A DNA stretch of 64,000 bases, taken from the NCBI RefSeq assembly GCF_005863245.1, contig NZ_VBUT01000009.1:186001-250000 (forward strand), written 5' to 3'. Below are positions 1-9,044 of this stretch, piece after piece; the first letter of the stretch is position 1, and every line of letters begins with the position of its first letter. Under the pieces are notes generated by a model. It was given only the letters and a program-made list of their open reading frames with translations. It was not told the origin of the DNA and made no database searches. The stretch is from Nocardia cyriacigeorgica (GTDB lineage Bacteria; Actinomycetota; Actinomycetes; Mycobacteriales; Mycobacteriaceae). Position numbers and translations under genes: made by a program.

Positions 1-1
1 G

Positions 2-367
2 CTGCCGGGTGGGCGGCCCGCCGTGCACTTCACCGGCTTCATCACCGATCGCGCGATGGTGGCGAAACTGCTGGCGACGGCGGATGTTTCGCTCGCACCG
101 GGCCCACACGAAACGTTCGGCCTCGCCGCGCTGGAGGCGCTGGCCGCGGGCACGCCGGTGGTAGCGAGCCGGTCCTCGGCGCTGGCCGACATCGTCACCG
201 CCGAATGCGGCGCCGTCGCCGCCGACGATCCGTCGGCATTCGCCGACGCCGTCACCGAGGTGCTGGCCCTGCCGCCGGCCGGTCGTCGCGCCGCCGCCCG
301 CCGCCGGGCCGAGCAGTTCACCTGGCCCGCGGCGGTCGCTGGCATGCTCGCCGTGTTCGGTGGATGA
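2..367 (+). CDS. Glycosyltransferase family 4 (GT1-like), C-terminal part
   Basis: This is the 3' end of a gene that starts before the window; the frame is open from base 2 and stops at 365-367. The visible 121 residues are the nucleotide-sugar-binding half of a GT-B glycosyltransferase. They include the family's typical E-x7-E region (ETFGLAALEALAAGTPVVAS, about residues 37-56 of the visible part), in which the acidic residues contact the donor sugar nucleotide. The C-terminal helix rich in Arg and Ala is normal for the fold. Acceptor and donor cannot be judged from this fragment. It is followed after about 70 bp by an SDR gene on the same strand. Confidence 0.85.
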   Translation: MPGGRPAVHFTGFITDRAMVAKLLATADVSLAPGPHETFGLAALEALAAGTPVVASRSSALADIVTAECGAVAADDPSAFADAVTEVLALPPAGRRAAARRRAEQFTWPAAVAGMLAVFGG

Positions 368-440
368 GCGAACCGTTCCCGAACCTCGTCCCGATCGGTA
401 GTGTCCGGCTGACATTCACTGATGGACGAACGGATCGGAA

Positions 441-1334
441 GTGGGATCGATGGGTCGGGTACTGGCACGCCGCAGGACGACGGTCGAGGGGGCGAAGACC
501 CTGATCACGGGTGCCGCGAGCGGGATCGGACGGGCCACCGCACTGGCCGCCGCCGCGCAGGGCGCCGAGTTGGTGCTCACCGATATCGATGCGGACGGTT
601 TGGCCGCCACGGTCGCCGATATCGAACGCGACGGCGGCAAGGTGCTGGTCGCGACTCCGCTCGATATCACCGATCACGAGGCTGTCGCCGCCTTCGGTGC
701 CGATGTGCATTCCCGGTTCGGCAGCGTCGACGTGGTGATGAATGTCGCGGGCACGTCGGTGTGGGGGACCGTCGACACCCTCGAGCATCGGCATTGGCAG
801 CGGATGGTCGACGTCAACCTGATGGGGCCGATCCATGTGATCGAGACGTTCGTGCCGGAAATGGTGCGGGCCGGACGTGGCGGTGCGCTGGTCAACGTCT
901 CGTCGGCGGCGGGGCTGCTCGCGCTGCCCTGGCATGCCGCCTACAGCGCGAGCAAGTACGGCCTGCGCGGGCTGTCGGAGGTGTTGCGCTTCGAGCTGGC
1001 CCAGCACGGTATCTCGGTGCATCTGGTCGCGCCCGGCGCGGTGAACACCCCGCTGGTGCAGAGCTTCGAACTGGTCGGCGTGGACAAGGAGGATCCGCGG
1101 GTCCGCAAGCTGGTCACCCGGTTCACCAGCCACGCCGTCTCACCGGAGAAGGTGGCCGGCGCGATCCTGCGCGGTATCGAACGCAACCGGTTCATCGTCT
1201 ACACCTCGTTCGACATCCGCTTCGGCTACTGGTGGAAGCGCAAATTCGCCTTCCCGTACGAGCTGCTGATGCGGGTGGCCAATGTGCAGTTCAGCAGGCT
1301 GCGGAGTTCTCTGCGCACATCGGATTCCCGCTAG
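441..1334 (+). CDS. Short-chain dehydrogenase/reductase
   Basis: A 297-residue SDR oxidoreductase, probably cytosolic and NADP(H)-linked. The N-terminal Rossmann fold carries the glycine motif TGAASGIG near residue 20. The active site shows the Ser in NVSSAAG followed by Y-x3-K in YSASKYG about 13 residues later. The C-terminal extension rich in Arg, Lys and aromatic residues (IRFGYWWKRKFAFPYELLM) suggests a membrane-associated lipid or acyl substrate, as in several actinobacterial SDRs; that is inference. The start is GTG at 441 or ATG at 450 (MGRVLARRRTTVEGAKTLIT); neither has a strong ribosome site. Its last 44 bp overlap the 3' end of the convergent soxR gene. Confidence 0.85.
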   Translation: MGSMGRVLARRRTTVEGAKTLITGAASGIGRATALAAAAQGAELVLTDIDADGLAATVADIERDGGKVLVATPLDITDHEAVAAFGADVHSRFGSVDVVMNVAGTSVWGTVDTLEHRHWQRMVDVNLMGPIHVIETFVPEMVRAGRGGALVNVSSAAGLLALPWHAAYSASKYGLRGLSEVLRFELAQHGISVHLVAPGAVNTPLVQSFELVGVDKEDPRVRKLVTRFTSHAVSPEKVAGAILRGIERNRFIVYTSFDIRFGYWWKRKFAFPYELLMRVANVQFSRLRSSLRTSDSR

Positions 1335-1812
1335 CGTCGACGCCGTCCGGGCAGTTGAGGTGCACGTCGAGCACGCGCGCGCCCGGACCCTCGTCACCGA
1401 GGTGATCGAACTCGTTGACGATCTTGCAGCTGCCCAGTGACAGACAGCCGCAGCCGATGCAGCCGGTGAGGTTGTCGCGCAGGCGCACCAGCTGGGTGAT
1501 GCGTTCGTCGAGGTCGGCCCGCCAGGTGGTGGACAGCGTCTCCCAGTCGCGCCGGGTGGGGGTGCGGCCCTCCGGCAGCCGGTCGAGGGCGTCGCGGATC
1601 TCGCTCAACGGGATCCCGACCCGCTGCGAGATCCGGATGAAAGCGACCCGGCGCAGCGTTTCCCTGGTGTAGCGGCGCTGGTTGCCGCTGGTGCGGCGGC
1701 TCGAGATGAGCCCCTCGCGTTCGTAGAAGTGCAACGCGGAGACCGCTACTCCGCTACGCTCGGACAGCTGACCGGGGGTCAGCTCCTTGGCTCGCCAATC
1801 TGCTGTCGTCAT
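1291..1812 (-). CDS. soxR: Redox-sensitive MerR-family regulator SoxR
   Basis: A 173-residue MerR-family transcription factor. The N-terminal winged helix (LTPGQLSERSGVAVSALHFY, residues 11-30) is followed by the dimerisation helix. The [2Fe-2S] cluster signature of SoxR, C-x2-C-x-C-x5-C, is formed by Cys118, Cys121, Cys123 and Cys129 in CIGCGCLSLGSC. SoxR senses redox-cycling compounds or superoxide through cluster oxidation; in actinobacteria it usually controls a few local detoxification genes rather than soxS. The ATG at 1812 follows an excellent AAAGGAGG ribosome site. The tail overlaps the 3' end of the convergent SDR by 44 bp. A candidate sox box lies 18-35 bp upstream of the start. 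Confidence 0.95.
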   Translation of the reverse strand: MTTADWRAKELTPGQLSERSGVAVSALHFYEREGLISSRRTSGNQRRYTRETLRRVAFIRISQRVGIPLSEIRDALDRLPEGRTPTRRDWETLSTTWRADLDERITQLVRLRDNLTGCIGCGCLSLGSCKIVNEFDHLGDEGPGARVLDVHLNCPDGVDASGNPMCAENSAAC

Positions 1813-1829
1813 TCGGCACTCCTCCTTTA

Positions 1830-1847
1830 CCTCAACCCTACTTCAGG
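1830..1847 (-). promoter_or_regulatory. Candidate SoxR box (soxR / arcA intergenic)
   Basis: On the minus strand this reads CCTGAAGTAGGGTTGAGG, matching 13 of 18 positions of the enterobacterial SoxR box CCTCAAGTTAACTTGAGG and keeping the outer CCT/AGG dyad. It lies directly upstream of the soxR ribosome site, between the divergent soxR and arcA genes, so autoregulation is the simplest reading. No convincing -35/-10 pair could be placed around it; its closeness to the ribosome site would require a very short leader. Confidence 0.5.
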
Positions 1848-1942
1848 TTCTCCGGTGCGCGGGTGCGAATCGCCACACACCCGCCGCAAACACCGCGCAT
1901 CAATTCCGTGCTCTCCGGGCCGCGGCGAACTACGGTCGGAAC

Positions 1943-3250
1943 ATGGGAACAGATGCGGTACCGGCGAACCCCGGCAGCGGCCCGATTCCCGGTGACGGAT
2001 GGGACACCGACCCCGGCACCGAACCCGCGCCCGCGCCACGCCTGGCCGTGACCTCCGAAGTCGGCACCCTGCGCACGGTGCTGTTGCACCGGCCGGGTAA
2101 CGAGCTGCGCAGGCTCACCCCGCGCAACAACGATCAACTGCTCTTCGACGGCATCCCATGGGTCGAACGTGCCCAGCAGGAACACGACACCTTCGCCGGG
2201 GTACTGCGCGATCGCGGGGTGGAGGTGTTGCTGCTGGCCGACCTGCTGGCCGAAACCCTCGCCGTCAGTGGTGCCGCGCGTATCCAAGGCATCTCCGCCG
2301 CCGTCGACGCCCGCAGGCTCGGCCACACCCTGGCCGACGAACTCGCCGCCTACCTGCGCGGCGTCCCGGCCAGGGAGCTGGCCGAGATCTTGATGGCGGG
2401 CATGACCTTCGACGAACTGCCGTTCGGGCCCGACCACACCTCGCTGGTGCGGCGGATGCATCACGGCGGCGATTTCGTCATCGATCCGCTGCCGAATCTG
2501 CTGTTCACCCGCGACTCTTCGTTCTGGGTCGGCCCGCGCGTGGCGATCACCGCGCTGGCCCTGCCCGCCAGGATGCGCGAGACCTCGCTGACCGACCTGG
2601 TCTACGCCTTCCATCCGCGTTTCCTCGGGGTGCGCCGGGCCTACGAATCCCATACCGCGCCCATCGAAGGCGGTGACGTGCTGCTGCTCTCGCCCGGCGT
2701 GCTCGCCGTCGGCGTCGGCGAACGCACCTCGCCGGCCGGGGCGGAAGCGTTGGCGCGCAGCCTCTTCGACGACAACCTCGCCCACACCGTGCTGGTCGTG
2801 CCCATCGCGCAGAACCGTGCCACCATGCACCTGGACACCGTGTGCACCATGGTCGACACCGACGCGGTGGTCATGTACTCGGCGGTGCGGGAAACGCTGT
2901 CCGCGTTCACCATCCAGCGCGGCGACGACTACGACCACGGCGGCGCCGTCACCATGCGCGGGCCCGACCCGTTCCTGCCGGCGGCCGCCGACGCCATGGG
3001 CATCGGGAAGCTGCGGGTGATCGACACCGGACTGGACGGCGTCACCGCCGAACGGGAACAGTGGGACGACGGCAACAACACCCTCGCCGTGCGGCCGGGT
3101 GTCGTGATCGCATACGAACGCAACGAAATGACCAACGCCCGGCTGCTGGACGCCGGCATCGAGGTGCTGCCCATCCCGGGATCCGAATTGGGTTCCGGCC
3201 GTGGCGGTCCGCGCTGCCTGTCGTGCCCGCTGTCCCGGGATGACGTGTGA
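1943..3250 (+). CDS. arcA: Arginine deiminase
   Basis: A 435-residue arginine deiminase converting L-arginine to L-citrulline and ammonia. Amidinotransferase-fold signatures are present: LPNLLFTRDSSFWV (substrate Asp region), EGGDVLLLSPGVLAVG, and HLDTVCTMVD with the catalytic His-Asp. The nucleophilic cysteine lies near the C-terminus in GGPRCLSCPL (Cys425 by family alignment). The ATG at 1943 gives a normal family length after a short Pro/Gly-rich leader of about 30 residues; earlier in-frame starts would run into the soxR promoter. No ornithine carbamoyltransferase or carbamate kinase lies nearby, as for the M. tuberculosis homologue Rv1001. A GntR-family gene follows within 11 bp. Confidence 0.94.
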   Translation: MGTDAVPANPGSGPIPGDGWDTDPGTEPAPAPRLAVTSEVGTLRTVLLHRPGNELRRLTPRNNDQLLFDGIPWVERAQQEHDTFAGVLRDRGVEVLLLADLLAETLAVSGAARIQGISAAVDARRLGHTLADELAAYLRGVPARELAEILMAGMTFDELPFGPDHTSLVRRMHHGGDFVIDPLPNLLFTRDSSFWVGPRVAITALALPARMRETSLTDLVYAFHPRFLGVRRAYESHTAPIEGGDVLLLSPGVLAVGVGERTSPAGAEALARSLFDDNLAHTVLVVPIAQNRATMHLDTVCTMVDTDAVVMYSAVRETLSAFTIQRGDDYDHGGAVTMRGPDPFLPAAADAMGIGKLRVIDTGLDGVTAEREQWDDGNNTLAVRPGVVIAYERNEMTNARLLDAGIEVLPIPGSELGSGRGGPRCLSCPLSRDDV

Positions 3251-3260
3251 GCTGGGGGCC

Positions 3261-3620
3261 ATGCTCGAAATCACCGTGTCGCACGAATCCGCCGTGCCAC
3301 CCTACGAACAGTTGCGGCTCGGCATCGTGGCGCAGGTACGCGCGGGCACATTGACCGCGGGTACCAAGATCCCCACGGTGCGCGCGCTGGCCGCCCGGCT
3401 CGGGCTCGCCCCGAACACCGTCGCCCGCGCCTACCGCGAACTGGAAGCCGACGGCGTGCTCGAAACGCGTGGCAGGCTGGGCTCGTTCATCGCCTCGTCC
3501 GGCGATCCCACCCGCGACCAGGCCGGCCGGGCCGCCACCGAATACGTCGCCGCGGTGCGCAGGCTCGGTCTGGATGACGAGGCGGCACTGTGCTACGTCA
3601 AGGCCGCCTTGGAGAGCTGA
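3261..3620 (+). CDS. Small GntR-family (YtrA-like) transcriptional regulator
   Basis: A 119-residue regulator with an N-terminal GntR winged helix (PPYEQLRLGIVAQVRAGTL, then TVRALAARLGLAPNTVARAY and the wing LETRGRLGSFI) and only about 45 further residues. The absence of a large effector domain places it in the short YtrA-like class, whose members often repress neighbouring transporter operons. Start is ATG 3261 beginning MLEITVSHESAVPPYEQLR; an in-frame ATG at 3240 would overlap arcA by 11 bp. Co-transcription with arcA is likely from the 10-bp gap. Its target is unknown; no ABC transporter lies next to it. Confidence 0.85.
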   Translation: MLEITVSHESAVPPYEQLRLGIVAQVRAGTLTAGTKIPTVRALAARLGLAPNTVARAYRELEADGVLETRGRLGSFIASSGDPTRDQAGRAATEYVAAVRRLGLDDEAALCYVKAALES

Positions 3621-3623
3621 CTG

Positions 3624-5228
3624 TCAGCGCCAACTGGGCAACCACAGGTGGTCCTGCCAATTGCCCGGCGTGATGGGCATGGCCGTCAGGATCGGCCACA
3701 GCCAGATGAAGTTCGCGATCACCAGGCCCAGGTACAGGCTCACGATGAGCAGCCCGAGCCGGTAGCGCTCCGTCGGTGGCGCGGTCACGAAGACGCCGGT
3801 GGGTCCGCGCGGCACCGGAACCCGGCGCGCGGGCCCGAGTATGTCGCCGAGCACCAGCGCCACCGCCATCACCAGGAACGGTGCGAGCACCACGGCGTAG
3901 AAGAAATACATCTGCCGGTCCAGCGTGATGAACCACGGCAGCAGGCCCGCGGCGTATCCGGTGAGCACCGCGGCGTAGCGCCAGTCGCGCCGCACGATGG
4001 TGCGCCACAGCGCCCATGCCAGCACCGGGAACGCGATCCACCAGAGGGCGGGCGTGCCGACCAGCATCACGGCCTTCACGCACTGGTTCTGCCCGCAGCC
4101 CGTGACACCGGAGTCGGCGTAGTAGTAGAGCATCGGCCGCAGCCCCATCGGCCAGGTCCACGGCTTGGACTCCCACGGGTGATGGTTGCCCGCCGAGTTG
4201 GTCAGTTCCTCATGGAACTCCAGCACTTTGGCGCCGTAGTACCACAGCGAGCGCAGCGCGTCGGGGACGAAGGAGAACGCACCGCCTCTGCCCACTTCGT
4301 TGCCGACGGCCCACCGGCTGAACCCGGTCTCACTGGCGAACCATGCCCAGTAGGTCGCGAGATACACCCCGATCGGGACCAGCACCAGCGCGTAGAGCGC
4401 GGGCCCGACATCGCGCAACGCGGTACCGGCCCAGGGCCTGCGCACCCGGTAAGCGCGCCGCGCAGCGAGGTCGAAACACACGCTGAGCAGCCCGAACGCG
4501 GCGATGAAATACAGCCCGGACCATTTGGTGCCGCAGGCGAGGCCGAGCAGCACGCCGGCGCCGAAACGCCACCAACGCACCCCGAGCCGCGGCCCGAACG
4601 GACTGGCGCCGATGCGGCCCTCGGCGTCGGCTCGCGCTATGCGTTCGCGTACCTGATCGCGGTCGACGATCAGGCAACCGAACGCGGCCGTCGCGAACAG
4701 CGCGAGGAAGATGTCGAGCATGCCGATGCGCGAGGACACGAAGGTGACGCCGTCGGCGATCAACAGCAGCCCGGCGATCGCGCCGATCATGGTCGAACGC
4801 GCCATCCGCCGCACGATGCGGATCACCAGCAGCACCAGCACCGTGCCGGCCAGCGCGGCCGAAAAGCGCCAACCCCAGCCGTTGTAACCGAACAGCGCCT
4901 CACCGAAGGCGATCAGCTGTTTGCCGACCGGCGGATGCACCACCAGGCCGTAGGCGGGATTGTCCTCGACGCCGCCGCCCTTCAGGATCTGATACGCCTG
5001 CGGCGCGTAGTGCTTCTCGTCGAAGACCGGGGTGCCACCGTCGGTCGGGTAGTTGAGCATGGTGAACCGGGTCACCGCCGCCAGCGCGGTGAGGAACGCC
5101 GTCACCAGCCAGCCGCGGGCGGTGTCGAGCGGCCCGAAATCGGGGGAGGGGCGCAGCGGCGCGGGGCTCGACCAGGAACGTATCGGCCGAGAGGGCGCGA
5201 CGGAGCGCTGGTCGGTCACCTGGGTCAC
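3624..5228 (-). CDS. pmt: Dolichyl-/polyprenyl-phosphate-mannose protein O-mannosyltransferase
   Basis: A 534-residue GT39 integral membrane enzyme that transfers mannose from polyprenyl-phosphate-mannose to Ser/Thr of secreted proteins, using the Sec route and acting at the outer face of the membrane. The first external loop carries the essential acidic pair at Asp70-Glu71 (FDEKHYAPQAY) followed by HPPVGK, both PMT family hallmarks. About 11 membrane segments can be traced, with a C-terminal four-helix module. The start is GTG 5228 (MTQVTDQRS); the frame stays open further upstream but that part lacks family character. It is convergent with the GntR gene and divergent from rsmI, the same pmt/rsmI arrangement as Rv1002c/Rv1003. 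Confidence 0.93.
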   Translation of the reverse strand: MTQVTDQRSVAPSRPIRSWSSPAPLRPSPDFGPLDTARGWLVTAFLTALAAVTRFTMLNYPTDGGTPVFDEKHYAPQAYQILKGGGVEDNPAYGLVVHPPVGKQLIAFGEALFGYNGWGWRFSAALAGTVLVLLVIRIVRRMARSTMIGAIAGLLLIADGVTFVSSRIGMLDIFLALFATAAFGCLIVDRDQVRERIARADAEGRIGASPFGPRLGVRWWRFGAGVLLGLACGTKWSGLYFIAAFGLLSVCFDLAARRAYRVRRPWAGTALRDVGPALYALVLVPIGVYLATYWAWFASETGFSRWAVGNEVGRGGAFSFVPDALRSLWYYGAKVLEFHEELTNSAGNHHPWESKPWTWPMGLRPMLYYYADSGVTGCGQNQCVKAVMLVGTPALWWIAFPVLAWALWRTIVRRDWRYAAVLTGYAAGLLPWFITLDRQMYFFYAVVLAPFLVMAVALVLGDILGPARRVPVPRGPTGVFVTAPPTERYRLGLLIVSLYLGLVIANFIWLWPILTAMPITPGNWQDHLWLPSWR

Positions 5229-5504
5229 GACCCGATCGTATGCTGTGCGGTCTTGTGCCCTGTATTTGTGGGCTGGACGTGGCGCGGTCCCGGCGGTGGT
5301 ATCGGGGCGGTCCCTTACTTCTGCCGCTGAATACTGTTGCCGGTCTCGGCCGAGGACTGCGCCCCGCGACCGTGTCGGCGGTGTCAGCCTCGGCCGCTCG
5401 TGTGCGAGTCGGCGCGGGCCGCCGAATTCAGGGGTGCGGCACACCTGCCCGTACGCTGCCAGGGTGCGGGTAGAGACGAGTCGGGCAGTCCAGGCGGGGC
5501 AACG

Positions 5505-6347
5505 GTGACCGGCAGGCTGGTGCTGGCGGCGACGCCGATGGGCGATATCGGTGACGCGTCCCAGCGGCTGCGCGACGCCCTCGCCACCGCCGACGTCGTC
5601 GCCGCCGAGGACACCCGCCGCACCCGATCGCTGGCCAAGGCGCTCGGCATCGAGATCGGCGGGCGGGTGGTCAGCTTCTACGACCACGTGGAGACCGCGC
5701 GCATCCCCGCACTGCTGGAGGAGATCGAATCCGGCAAGACCGTCCTACTGGTCACCGATGCGGGCATGCCGTCGGTGAGCGACCCCGGATACCGCATGGT
5801 CGCCGCCTGCGTCGAACACGAGCTACCCGTCACCTGCCTGCCCGGCCCCTCGGCGGTCACCACCGCGCTGGCCCTGTCCGGCCTGCCGGTCGAGCGGTTC
5901 TGTTTCGACGGCTTCCCGCCGCGCAAATCCGGTCAGCGCCGCGAATGGTTGCGCACGCTGATCGCCGAACCCCGTGCCTGCGTGTTCTTCGAGGCGCCGC
6001 ATCGGCTCGCCGACTGCCTGGCCGACGCGGTCGAGGTCCTCGGGCCCGGCCGCCGCGCCGCCGTCTGCCGCGAGCTGACCAAGACCTACGAGGAGGTCGT
6101 GCGCGGCACCCTCGCCGAACTCGCGGCGTGGGCCGTGGACGGTGCGCGCGGGGAGATCACCGTCGTCATCGAGGGCGCGCAGCCCAGCACCGCCGAACCG
6201 GCCGACCTGGTCGCGGAGGTCGAGGCGCGTGTCGAAGAGGGCGTGCGCCTGAAAGAGGCGTGCGCCGAGATCGCCTCCACCACCGGTGTTTCCCGTAAGG
6301 AGCTCTACGACGCGGTGCTGGCCGCGCGCCGCGATACCGGCGCCTGA
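5505..6347 (+). CDS. rsmI: 16S rRNA (cytidine(1402)-2'-O)-methyltransferase RsmI
   Basis: A 280-residue SAM-dependent tetrapyrrole-methylase-fold enzyme that 2'-O-methylates C1402 in the decoding centre of 16S rRNA. Family signatures are AATPMGDIGDASQRL at the N-terminus, AAEDTRRTRSLAKALGI, the SAM loop VTDAGMPSVSDPGYRMV, and LPGPSAVTTALALSGLP. The C-terminal tail (SRKELYDAVLAAR) is the helix-turn-helix-like end seen in RsmI. Start is GTG 5505, 11 bp after an AGGCGGGG purine stretch; upstream in-frame sequence is not conserved in character. The region up to 6599 carries no recognisable gene. Confidence 0.94.
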   Translation: MTGRLVLAATPMGDIGDASQRLRDALATADVVAAEDTRRTRSLAKALGIEIGGRVVSFYDHVETARIPALLEEIESGKTVLLVTDAGMPSVSDPGYRMVAACVEHELPVTCLPGPSAVTTALALSGLPVERFCFDGFPPRKSGQRREWLRTLIAEPRACVFFEAPHRLADCLADAVEVLGPGRRAAVCRELTKTYEEVVRGTLAELAAWAVDGARGEITVVIEGAQPSTAEPADLVAEVEARVEEGVRLKEACAEIASTTGVSRKELYDAVLAARRDTGA

Positions 6348-6599
6348 GCGGCCGCAGGTGCCACCGGTCGCCCCGAGAGCCGAGCAGCCACCGTCCGCCG
6401 CGACTGAGCCGCGGAATCCGCAGGGCACGCGATCGGCCGAAGTCACATCCGCCCCGGTGCTCGCGGCGTCGCTGGTGCGGACGCCGGTTGGCAGGAGGGA
6501 ACGGAGTCGATCACCGGGCAGGCCGACCCGGCGCGCGGCGCGACCTGGGCCGCATCGCGTGCGCGTGCACAATGCCCGCGGCCCCACCATGATCGACCC

Positions 6600-7352
6600 A
6601 TGACCTCTCTCGAGCACAAGGCCAAGGAACTACTCGCACTGCATCGACCCGGTGATCCGGCGGTGCTGCCGACGGTATGGGATGCCTGGTCGGCGAACCT
6701 CGCGGTCGAGGCCGGGTTCGCGGCGTTGACGATGGGCAGCCATCCGGTCGCGGATTCGGTGGGCCGCGCCGACGGCGAAGGGATGAGTTTCGACGAGCTG
6801 CTGGCGCGGGTGCGGCAGGTGACCGGTGCCGTCGAGGTGCCGGTGTCGGTGGATATCGAATCGGGGTACGGGCTCGAACCGGCACAGCTGATCGAAGGGC
6901 TGCTCGGCGCGGGCGCGGTCGGGCTCAATATCGAAGACACCGTGCACAGCGAGGGCGGACGGTTGCGCGGCGCGGAGGAGCACGCCGATTTCGTGCGCGG
7001 GCTGCGCCAGTTCGCCGACGCGGCCGGGGTGCACGTGGTCGTCAACGCGCGCACCGACCTGTTCCTGCGCAAGGACGGCGACGACGCCGACCGCATGGAC
7101 CGCGCGATCGAACGGCTGCGCCTGGCGGCCGACGCGGGCGCCGACGTGCTCTACCCCGTCGGGCGCCACCCCGACGCCGACATGCGCCGGCTGACCAGCG
7201 AACTCCCGCTGCCGGTCAACGCGATCGGCCTGCCCGCCGAAGCGGACAAGGTGCTGCTGGCCGATCAGGGCGTGGCCCGGATCAGCTTCGGCCCCTACCT
7301 GCAATACGCGCTGGCCGCCGAAGCCAACCGGCTGCTCGCGCGCTGGGCCTGA
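6600..7352 (+). CDS. Isocitrate lyase/PEP mutase family protein
   Basis: A 250-residue TIM-barrel protein of the PEP mutase/isocitrate lyase superfamily. It keeps the metal and substrate positions of the fold: TVWDAWSANLAVEAGF near the N-terminus, the metal-binding region VDIESGYG, NIEDTVH, and VVNARTDLFL. It lacks the KKCGH-type lyase loop of true isocitrate lyase and is much shorter, so it belongs with the small carboxyvinyl-carboxyphosphonate phosphorylmutase-like group (similar in kind to Rv1998c). The reaction is unknown. Start ATG 6600; it is followed convergently by metG 25 bp away. Confidence 0.82.
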   Translation: MTSLEHKAKELLALHRPGDPAVLPTVWDAWSANLAVEAGFAALTMGSHPVADSVGRADGEGMSFDELLARVRQVTGAVEVPVSVDIESGYGLEPAQLIEGLLGAGAVGLNIEDTVHSEGGRLRGAEEHADFVRGLRQFADAAGVHVVVNARTDLFLRKDGDDADRMDRAIERLRLAADAGADVLYPVGRHPDADMRRLTSELPLPVNAIGLPAEADKVLLADQGVARISFGPYLQYALAAEANRLLARWA

Positions 7353-7377
7353 GCATTCAGCCCTCCGGCTCGACCGT

Positions 7378-8952
7378 TCAGTCCTTCGGCTCGACGTAGC
7401 GCGGGTACACCGGCTCCGGCGCGGGCAGCGCCACCCCGGGCACCAGCGGCGTCGCGATATCGGCGAAGGTCCGGTTCTGCACCGCGAGCAGATCCAGGAT
7501 CTTGGCCGCCGAACCCGGCATCACCGGCTGCACCAGGATGGCGACGATGCGCACCACCTCGAGAGTCACGTACAGCACCGTCGCCATCCGGGCCAGATCT
7601 TCGTCGGTGCCGGACTTGCGCAGCGCCCACGGCGCCTGCGCGGAGAAGTAGCGGTTGGTCTCGCCGAGGGTCAGCCAGATCGCCTCCAGCGCCAGATGCA
7701 GCTGCTGGGCATCGAATTCGGCGCGGCAGCGCTCCAGCAGGCCGTTGGCGCGGTCGAGCAGGGCGCGATCCTCGTCGGTGAACTCACCCGGCGTCGGCAC
7801 CATGGCGTCGCAGTTCTTGGCGACCATGGTCAGGCTGCGCTGCACCAGATTGCCGAACTCGTTGGCCAGGTCGGCATTGATCCGGCTGACGATCGCCTCG
7901 TGGCTGTAGCTGCCGTCCTGGCCGTAGGAGATCTCGCGCAGCAGGAAGAAGCGCAGCGCGTCCAGGCCGTAGGTGTCGATCAGCGCCAGCGGGTCGATCA
8001 CATTGCCGACCGACTTCGACATCTTCTCGCCCTTGTTGTACAGGAACCCGTGCACGAACACGCGTTTGGGCAACTGCACACCCGCCGACATCAGGAACGC
8101 CGGCCAGTACACCGCGTGGAAACGGGTGATGTCCTTACCGATGATGTGCACGTCGGCGGGCCAGAACCGTTGGAACGCCGCCGATTCGGTGTCGGGGAAG
8201 CCGACGCCGGTCAGGTAGTTGGTGAGCGCGTCGACCCACACGTACATCACGTGATCGGGATGACCGGGCACCGGGATACCCCAGTCGAAGGTGGTGCGCG
8301 AGATCGACAGATCCTTCAGCCCCGCCTTGACGTAGCTGACGATCTCGTTGCGGCGAGTGGCAGGCGCGATGAACTCCGGATGCGTCTCGTACAGCTCGAG
8401 CAGCTTGTCCTGATACTTCGACAGCCGGAAGAAGAAGTTGGACTCCTCGGTCCACTCCACCGGCGTCTTGGTTTCGGTGGAGATGCGGCTGCCGTCCTCG
8501 AGCAGCGTGGTCTCCTCCTCGGCGTAGAACGCCTCGTCGCGCACCGAATACCAGCCGGAGTAGTTGTCCAGGTAGATATCGCCCGCGGCGAGCATCCGCT
8601 CCCAGATCGCGACGCTGGCCGTCTCGTGGTCGGCGTCGGTGGTGCGGATGAACCGGTCGAAGGAGATGTCGAGGGCCTTGTGCAGCTGCTCGAACACATC
8701 CGAGTTGCGCGCGGCGAGCTCCTCCACCGGGATGCCCTCGGCGGTCGCGGCCTGCTGCATCTTCTGGCCGTGCTCGTCGGTGCCGGTCATGAAGAACACG
8801 TCGTAGCCGTCCAGGCGCTTGAACCGGGCGATGGCGTCCGACGAGATGTACTCGTAGGCGTGCCCGATATGCGGCGCACCGTTGGGGTACGCGATGGCCG
8901 TGGTGATGTAGAAGGCTGGTGCCTCTGTTCGCTCGCTGCGCTCGCTGCTCAT
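7378..8952 (-). CDS. metG: Methionyl-tRNA synthetase
   Basis: A 524-residue class I aminoacyl-tRNA synthetase charging tRNA-Met. The ATP-binding HIGH motif is in YPNGAPHIGHAYEY near residue 25 and the KMSKS motif in KGEKMSKSVGNV near residue 310. The connective peptide lacks a four-Cys zinc knuckle, and there is no C-terminal EMAP-like dimerisation domain, the short form usual in mycobacteria and relatives. The first residues MSSERSERTEAPA are encoded by a small repetitive stretch; the conserved protein starts at AFYITTAIAYPNG. Start ATG 8952; divergent from tatD, 92 bp apart. Confidence 0.97.
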   Translation of the reverse strand: MSSERSERTEAPAFYITTAIAYPNGAPHIGHAYEYISSDAIARFKRLDGYDVFFMTGTDEHGQKMQQAATAEGIPVEELAARNSDVFEQLHKALDISFDRFIRTTDADHETASVAIWERMLAAGDIYLDNYSGWYSVRDEAFYAEEETTLLEDGSRISTETKTPVEWTEESNFFFRLSKYQDKLLELYETHPEFIAPATRRNEIVSYVKAGLKDLSISRTTFDWGIPVPGHPDHVMYVWVDALTNYLTGVGFPDTESAAFQRFWPADVHIIGKDITRFHAVYWPAFLMSAGVQLPKRVFVHGFLYNKGEKMSKSVGNVIDPLALIDTYGLDALRFFLLREISYGQDGSYSHEAIVSRINADLANEFGNLVQRSLTMVAKNCDAMVPTPGEFTDEDRALLDRANGLLERCRAEFDAQQLHLALEAIWLTLGETNRYFSAQAPWALRKSGTDEDLARMATVLYVTLEVVRIVAILVQPVMPGSAAKILDLLAVQNRTFADIATPLVPGVALPAPEPVYPRYVEPKD

Positions 8953-9044
8953 GGTGTGTCTACTGTAATGCGCGTGCCATCTGACCTCCGCGTGAATATC
9001 CCCTCAGCACATCGCCGGGTCGCCGCGAGTGGCGGTGCGCTCCG

